From Halocafeteria seosinensis (Eukaryota; Sar; Bigyra; Bicosoecida): a stretch of DNA of 64,000 bases. Made by a program: the position numbers and the translations under genes. The stretch covers positions 1 through 64,000 of the forward strand of contig LVLI01000069.1 in NCBI GenBank assembly GCA_001687465.1. The letters are read 5' to 3'. The notes under the pieces are model-generated. The model saw nothing but the letters and a program-made list of their open reading frames with translations. It searched no databases and had not been told where the DNA came from. Below are positions 57,619-64,000 of the stretch, piece by piece. How positions within the stretch are numbered: position 1 is the first letter of the stretch; the number at the start of each line of letters is the position of its first letter.

Positions 57619-59943
57619 ATGAAAGTGCTATTTTGTGGGGATATCCAAGGCTCTTTTGATGCCTTTTTCAGCAAATTACAGGCGCTGAATCAGTCAGCTC
57701 ATGGGCCATTTGATGCCTGCTTTTGCACAGGCTCCTTCTTCCTGCCACCACAGGAGGATGGTGAAGCCCCCATTGACGCCCCGGAGCGAGGAGAGCAAGC
57801 ACTAGAGGCGCTACGGCAATGGGAAGGGAAAGTTCCCATGGATGTGTACTTTGTATTAGGAGCAGATCGAGCCAATCAGAGCATACTAAATGCCCTTGAC
57901 GCCGCTGCGCAAAACGGAAGCAATTCGGGGGAGTGCATAAACATCATCTCGAGAGTTCACTTCCTAGGGACGGCTGGAATCAAACATATCAAAGGTTTTC
58001 GAGTGGGATTCCTGTCCGGGCTTCAGCACCCAGATCCCTCCGGATACAGAGAGGCTAATGATGATGGTACTACGAGCAATCTAGTGCCCAAACAGGGGTA
58101 TCTCACCCGTACGGAGGTAGACCACGTTTTGAAACAAGCAACGGAATCGACATTGGAAGTGGCCACGGACATCTTGTTAACTCCAGAATGGCCCTACAAG
58201 TAAGCAGAGTCTCCCAGTGTGGTATACATATCTTTATTCATGAGCCTTACGATGTTTACAACAGCTTTCATCTACATGTTGCGGCTCCTCTATGGCCGAA
58301 TTTTGAGGAAAAATTCACCAATGAAAGCGCTGCTGTTACTGTAAGTGTTGTGGAACTGGTGTCTTTGAACGGAGGTATTAGAGATCCACAACGCCCCATA
58401 CGTTAATGCAGTCTGCTGCTGACGTTGCGGCGACGCTCCGACCCCGGTATCATTTCGCTGCTCGTTGTGGGGTTTTCTATCAAAGACCCCCGTACCGAAA
58501 TCTGCCGACGGGTGGCAAAACGATGCAGATTGCGGGCGACAATAGCCATGATGGTTCTCACGTCACCCGGTTTATAGGACTGGGTAAAGTTGCCGACTCA
58601 CCTCCAAAATTGAAGAAGTATATTCATGCACTAAATTTGGATCCTGTAGAACATACCTCCCCCGAAACTCTTACCCAGAAACCATCTGGAACTACAGAGA
58701 ATCCGTATCTCGAAGCACCCAAAAATAACGCCAGTGGAAGCACTGGCAAGAGGTTGAGAACTGATATGTCGCAAGATAAGGTCAAAGCTCTGCAAGAAGA
58801 GGGGGCCAAGGAAGCGGAGGACCACAAACAGGTATTTTGGAACATCCGCGGGAAAAAGAAGTCTGGAAAACGGCAGGGAGACGACGATGAAGAGAGGCAA
58901 AAAAAGAGGAAGAAGATTGCTGAACAACAACAAAGATTTTTTCGTCAAGCGTGTTTTTTCTGTATGTCATCGCCATCGTTCGAATCCCATATGGTTATCA
59001 GGTGAGCTAGTTCCGGAGCTGAATGTTGATATTGTGGCACACGTCAAAAGGCTGGCTAGTGTGCGTGCAGTATTGCGGAGTCTTCTTTTCTAACGCTGCC
59101 GAAGGGTCCGGTAGACGAGAATCATGTGCTCGTTGTACCTTTAGATCACTGTTCCAGACTTGCCGAGGCACCTGATTCACTACATTTGGAGGTATGTTAT
59201 TTACGATATCTCCTCAGCGACACTCTTGTATTTATATAAAGTGATCGCAGTTGGCGCAATATAAACTGGCTCTGAGGCAGTACTTCGGAGCGAAAGGGTT
59301 ATGTATGATATCATTCGAGCGCGTTGTGAAAACAAGGCATCCAGCTCACACACACTTACAAGTGTTTGGAATGAAGCCGGTGAGTATGAAATTAAGTTGA
59401 CGCAATACACACTCTTGGCACGGACATCTCTTTGTGCAGTCTCAAGTTTTAGCTGCTCCGAACGAGTTTATGGAACATGGCGAAAGAGTGAAGGCGGAGT
59501 TCGCCTTCTTAGAGGATGACGACAAATTTAATAATTACTTCAGGGATGCCGCTCAATACTTTTATGTGGAATGTTTCACCGATGTATATTCAAGCAGAGA
59601 AATAGATGACTTGAAAAGCCGCGACCCAACAGATGCAAGTCATAAACTTGTTGGCGATTGTGTTAGACTCGGCTACAAAATACCCGAAGGCCAGCGCTTT
59701 CCTCTGCAATTCGGTAGGGATGTGGTCTGTCAAATAATGGGATGTCCGAATAGGAAGTTTTGGTATGTTTTCGCTCTTCAATCAAGAGGAAAAACAAGCT
59801 TATATTGCGTGTCTTTATTTCCTCTGCGTACGTACAGGAAGGATTGCGCTTCCGACCAGGGTACCGAGACACGTCAAACAGAGATATTCCGTAACGGTTT
59901 TGCGCCATATGATTTTGCCCTCGACGAGAGTGATGAAGATTGA
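57619..59943 (+). CDS. CWF19L1: CWF19-like protein 1 (Drn1/CwfJ family)
   Basis: Seven exons (57619-58199, 58265-58340, 58412-59001, 59071-59191, 59251-59379, 59440-59762, 59838-59943) encode 641 residues. The family is linked to post-splicing complexes and lariat debranching. The N-terminal metallophosphoesterase-like domain starts MKVLFCGDIQGSFDAFF and continues through VYFVLGAD and VHFLGTAGI. LRPRYHFAARCGVFYQRPPYRN and HVTRFIGLGKV follow, as in the family. The C-terminal half has a basic linker, the HIT-like CwfJ domain 1 (CFFCMSSP, PKGPVDENHVLVVPLDH, HTHLQVFG) and CwfJ domain 2 (QYFYVECF, FPLQFGRDVV, FAPYDFALDE). All phases agree. Confidence 0.94.
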
Positions 59944-59965
59944 GTCTCTTCCCTCTTTTAGCACG

Positions 59966-61799
59966 TCATGCCGACATACGGTTCTCTACATTGTCTAAAT
60001 CAGACAACCCAGCGTGCCCGTACGGTGCATATCCGCTAGTATCATTCTGAAGGTTCAAATCATTGAACGTTTGTTCCATATATCCTTGATGCCCGAGATC
60101 TGTAGCAGGGAATACACTAGTCCAACGAGGATTCAAAGAGACGAAACGCCTGAAACGTGTGGATACGCACCTGAAAGGTTTTCCTCTTCAGAAACAGGAT
60201 CGTTGTGTGCGTGCAGGAGAGAAAATAAACCACTCCCAAAGAACGACCCCAGAAAAGGACCGAGCCAATACACCCACAACCGGTGGGCATGAGCATGTTG
60301 AAAAGCCGCATCTACACTCGATAGGGCGGTACCAATCGCAGGATTGAATACCGAGCTCACCGGTATTCCATTTTGACCACCGGAATATAATCCAGCCGCC
60401 ACAATAAACCCAATAGCTATCCCACGCCGCTGTAGCTGCCTATCATCTTTTGGGTCCTCAGATATGGACGTCATAACTGAGCACACCGTATAAACTAATA
60501 TAGTTGACCAGAGGGCTTCAAACGCAACATGGCCTGTAGTATCGTAGACGTTTCCTGATAAAGAAGGTCGTGAAGACTCTCCTGCTATTGCGTATACCAA
60601 GAACGCCGCTGCAAACGAGCCGGCAAACTGTGCAACGGCTGTTAGAAATATTCTCCAATAACCTCCAATAGGTACAGCCCATCGGAGGGCTGCACCAAGA
60701 GTAACAGCTGGATTGAAGTCAACCCCGCAAAGGTGATCACCCATATAAACCATCGACAGAATGATGGCTCCAATTGATAAAGGATCGGCCCATTCGAAGG
60801 CGGCGGTAAATGTCAAGAAAAACGTGCCTGCTACAAAACGGAACTAACCAATTTTCAAGAATAAAAGTACTTTATTCGGGCAACTGCATACTTACCAATA
60901 AATTCAATGATTAGCACTACGACTGGAAGCCCAAATATTGAGGCATTGTTTCCGGAGAAATGCGAAGTATTATTCACATATGCTTTCACCACACCAGCAA
61001 GCAAACCAGCTACCAGAGTGGCAACCCAGTAGATCCACAAGTAGTGAGAAGTATTTCCGTGCATTATCCTGGCTACATCTAGGCCTGTCCCAACTGCTGC
61101 ATTGAAGACACCTCCGGAAATTTGTCCTGCAGTGTTTCCCCCTGCCAGAATGACGAATCCAATACTCATTCCGAAGTAAGCATTTGGTTCGGCGCTATTT
61201 TTCTCCGTGGCAGTGTTCAACATTACCAGTACCAAAGCAAACGCGTAAAAGAATTCAACCAAAAAAGCGGCACCCTGTGGATGCGCGACGTCAAAATCTA
61301 CGAAGGCAACTGAAGGAGCAGCATCCGCTATTGCAACTCCGGCTAACGATCCGCAGACTCCTCCCAGCGTCTGTACTAGGATGTACATTATTCCTTGAAT
61401 CACGCTCGTTGTGGAGAACGAGCACACCACAACACCAACAGTGACTGCGGGATTGAAGTGAGCCCCAGATTTGTGGTCGAGAGCGTACACCAGCGCCGAA
61501 AGAGCTAATCCTGGTCCTATAAAGGGATTAACCGGGTGAGACTCCAGCTGGACCATAGTGACTGTCAAGCTCAGAAAGAAGGTCCCTACGAATTCCGCCA
61601 GCAGAGCCTGCAAAAACACGAAACAAGGGTAAAATATGAAGCTCCAAAGTGCCGAAAAGAGAATTAGGGGGCCATTTATACGCACTTGTAGCCTCTGTAA
61701 ACCTTCACTGAGAGCAGCATCGTCAGCCTCTTTGCTCCCGCTGTCTCTCCTCTGTTCAAGGGGTTGGTGCTGAGAACCAGGCGGCGATGGCTCCCACAT
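59966..61799 (-). CDS. Fused double aquaporin (two MIP domains in one chain)
   Basis: Four exons (61686-61799, 60896-61607, 60171-60830, 59966-60099) encode 539 residues with about twelve membrane helices. Domain 1 (about 40-275) starts LLAEFVGTFFLSLT and has loops NPA (FNPAVTVG, near 90) and NAA (FNAAVGTG, near 206). A 65-bp phase-1 intron then joins its last helix directly to the first helix of domain 2 (EFI then AGTFFLTFTAAF), with NPA loops near 315 (FNPAVTLG) and 438 (FNPAIGTA). Aquaporins and glyceroporins normally have Arg after the second NPA. Here it is Val in domain 1 and Ile in domain 2, so the filter is unusual. The soluble tail is polar. The gene ends 22 bp from the CWF19L1 stop. 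Water, glycerol or another small solute is possible. Confidence 0.9.
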
Positions 61800-62188
61800 T
61801 ATGTATAGTCTCAGTTGGTGTCGGAAATACACCTCTGAAAAGAGGGGAAGCTATCGAAAACAGCGTCGAATCCACTTGTGGCAATGGTCGAAGCCAACGA
61901 AGCAAACTTTTCGTTCACTGGGAGAACCTTGGTACGTAGCCCACGAGTTGCCACAGCCAAACGCAAGAAGTAGGATGGAAGGCTAACAAGTTGAAAGAGA
62001 AAAGAAAAAACTCATTGCTTGCGAAGGATCGGAGCCTACAGAATCGACACCAACTGATTACAGTTCTGCTAGAACCGACGCCTCACTGAAGCGTCAAGCG
62101 TATATTATTGGATTGAACTGTGTTGACAAAAAGGCAGACGATGAATTCTGTTTTAATTTAATTGTCTGTTCATCCGAATGAGCGTAGT
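61800..62188. other. Intergenic, aquaporin upstream region
   Basis: This stretch lies between the bZIP-like gene and the aquaporin, both on the minus strand. No exon or repeat was recognised. Confidence 0.45.
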
Positions 62189-63196
62189 CTATCGGTACAC
62201 GGTCCGGCTCCCTTGGTGCATTCGGGACAGCACAGTCGCCACAGCGGATTCCTCAGATTCCATTGGTTCACCTCGGGTGCTTAGTTGGTCACTTCCTCGA
62301 AAGTCTTTATGTTTGTGCAAACTGAAATAAGAGAGTGCGTTTCGGGATATTATATGTCCACTTTTTCGAAAGTTACTTGACAAATTAGTAGAGTTCATTC
62401 CTCTCTGGACTAAGCACTGCGAGTCCAGTGGCGTATGAGACGATAATCGGGTAACTGCTTTGCTCAGAAGATCCGCTAGTTCATTTGCTACCTTTTCCAT
62501 GAACGCAAGTTTTCGTTTTCTCTTTTGACGACTGCGCCTTGCCCTAAGAGCACCCAGTTGCCGCCGCTTATCTTTTGTCGGCACTGTACACGGCACCATT
62601 GGACTACGCTCGTAAGTCCCCGGGCTTTCATCACTATCCAGTAGTTCAAAGCTCGAGCACTGATACATCAATTCGTCTATCTGCTCCTCGGGTATCCTTT
62701 GTCCCTCGAGTATCTTTTGCTTGATACTACAAAAGTTGGCCTTGATCGTAGAGGGTAGGATCATTTCACTCTCCTGGCGATTACTACCTTTTACTGCAGC
62801 AGGCCTGGATCGTTTGCCTGTAGCAGTGACCTTTCGTTCAGATACTGGAATCTGTTTAGCAAGTACTGGAATTATTGGATCTCCGACGCACGGACTCACA
62901 TCGGGAGCAGATTCCATTGGTTCACTTAAGAACTCAGAGCGAGAAGTTAAGGAATATTTGCCGCTGTCCTGGAGGAAATCGGAGACCATCCGATCCATTC
63001 TCTTTGCTTTCGCATACGGAGGATGCAAGTGCATATCAGTACTAAATGAACTTTTGCTTAGAGTTCTGGAACTATTCAAATGGCATTTCATCGGATTTTG
63101 CAATATCTTTGTCCAACTTCCGCGGGTTTCGGGCAATTGCGGATTAACCAAATTCAACATCGCGTGCGCACGACAATTCTCATCGCACAGATCCAT
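62189..63196 (-). CDS. bZIP-like transcription factor with atypical basic region
   Basis: One exon encodes 335 residues. Most of it is disordered. At about residues 213-255 a very basic helix reads GALRARRSRQKRKRK, aligning with the bZIP basic region NRxxAxRSRxRK. Gly stands where the DNA-contacting Asn is almost invariant, and Ala where Arg is usual. The following zipper is short and imperfect (MEKVANELADLLSKAVTRL). The Asn loss resembles known atypical bZIPs, which may bind DNA differently or act as partners. Nuclear localisation is likely from the basic run. The start ATG is at 63194-63196. Upstream exons cannot be excluded. Confidence 0.6.
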   Translation of the reverse strand: MDLCDENCRAHAMLNLVNPQLPETRGSWTKILQNPMKCHLNSSRTLSKSSFSTDMHLHPPYAKAKRMDRMVSDFLQDSGKYSLTSRSEFLSEPMESAPDVSPCVGDPIIPVLAKQIPVSERKVTATGKRSRPAAVKGSNRQESEMILPSTIKANFCSIKQKILEGQRIPEEQIDELMYQCSSFELLDSDESPGTYERSPMVPCTVPTKDKRRQLGALRARRSRQKRKRKLAFMEKVANELADLLSKAVTRLSSHTPLDSQCLVQRGMNSTNLSSNFRKSGHIISRNALSYFSLHKHKDFRGSDQLSTRGEPMESEESAVATVLSRMHQGSRTVYR

Positions 63197-64000
63197 TTGT
63201 TCCTTTTAGTCCACTGTTCCTTACAGTCAATAACTTCTATTATAACTATATATGGTCGGTATTTCTATTTAAGGCGGTGTAAATGGCAGCTACACCCGCA
63301 CGCTGAAACAGAAGGTTCAAGCCAGGTCCGGGTATCAATGAATCTCCGTCATATACCGTCAGTGGAGGCACGTCACGTGCTGCAAATGCTGTCCATATAA
63401 ACACGGTACAGAGGGAAAGCTGCTGTGTGCCGCTGTCTCGTGGGTCAGGCTAGTCTTTTTTCCCCTTATCAAAGTGGAAATGAGTCTCTTTCTGCCCGCC
63501 GCCAGCTTCCTAGGGGAAAAAGCAGGGCAAAGAGGATCAAACCAGATAAGATGTTCTTCAGTAAGTCTCTCTCGAATCGGGATGCTTATTCCCTTTTCTG
63601 TAGCTTAGAAGAACGATACAATTATTCGTGGTGTTTACAAGCCGTGAATTCTGTCAATTTGTTGCTCCTTTGGGATAGGGGGTTACAAAAAACAACTCGT
63701 ACCCCGCGGACGGCCGCCGTAACTTAGCTTGGGGTCCAACCGTTTCTACGGCACTTCCCCTGTTCCCACACAACCTACGGTACTACAAGAACCATTATAG
63801 TCCTCGTAGTCTCTGGAAAGAAGGGATGACGACAGCGTGTATCCACCACAGCGATTCCTTGATGTATCTATGCAATAACGTAGCTCCCACTAGGCCATCG
63901 GTAGATTCTGCACGCCTTCCCCTGTGTTCCCCCTGCGCTCAGATTACGTCAAACTAGGTTCGACAGGCTTCCCAACAGAACGGTTGTAACATACAGCTCT
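63197..64000. other. Right-edge region, nothing recognised
   Basis: No gene was recognised in the last 800 bp. An ATG followed closely by a GTAAGT donor at about 63550-63560 could be a tiny first exon of a gene beyond the edge, but there is no support for it. Confidence 0.35.

Noticed and set aside
58968-58986. Box-B-like GTTCGAATCCC
   Set aside because: It lies in a conserved coding exon of CWF19L1, and no A box or cloverleaf fits upstream.

Overview
This is a nuclear window from a eukaryotic protist. Most genes are cut by short GT-AG introns, mainly 60-90 bp and a few of 40-50 bp. Donors are typically GTAAG, GTACG or GTATG, and acceptors are mostly CAG with some TAG. I rebuilt the gene models by hand from reading frame, intron phase and family similarity. 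BBS5 implies that the organism builds cilia. An AP2-type regulator, an EDR2_C protein, a DIX domain of a form I associate with oomycetes, IPT/TIG surface repeats and a SAP-PPR organelle protein all point away from animals and fungi. A stramenopile or another ciliated relative of the algae fits best, but the lineage is inferred and not proven.

Layout. 1-9.5 kb: an edge gene, NOP10, an APH kinase-M23 peptidase fusion, an EDR2_C protein, then a poor stretch with a Helitron helicase remnant and unresolved coding fragments. 9.5-18.5 kb: a SAP-PPR protein, a coiled-coil protein and deoxyhypusine synthase, the last two convergent with overlapping stop codons, then a probable small multi-exon gene. 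18.6-25.8 kb: an IPT/TIG surface protein, an AP2 regulator, a 2.2 kb gene-poor gap and the exosome subunit CSL4. 26-34 kb: BBS5, VPS25 and a Nup93/Nic96 nucleoporin. 34-46 kb: a long PDZ-PH-PDZ protein, a DIX-auxilin J-domain fusion and a large unrecognised protein. 46-53.6 kb: an OSCA/TMEM63 channel and an ethanolamine/choline phosphotransferase. 53.6-64 kb: two unknown proteins, LZIC, a membrane protein, CWF19L1, a fused double aquaporin and a bZIP-like protein.

Most genes are housekeeping: rRNA pseudouridylation, hypusination, RNA decay, splicing, nuclear pore, ESCRT-II, BBSome and phospholipid synthesis. They do not form one pathway. Gene ends are very compact, with convergent stops 4-40 bp apart and some divergent starts about 85 bp apart.

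The most interesting items are three fusion proteins: DIX with an auxilin-type J domain, two MIP aquaporin domains in one chain, and an APH kinase with an M23 peptidase. I found no CRISPR array, rRNA or convincing tRNA.
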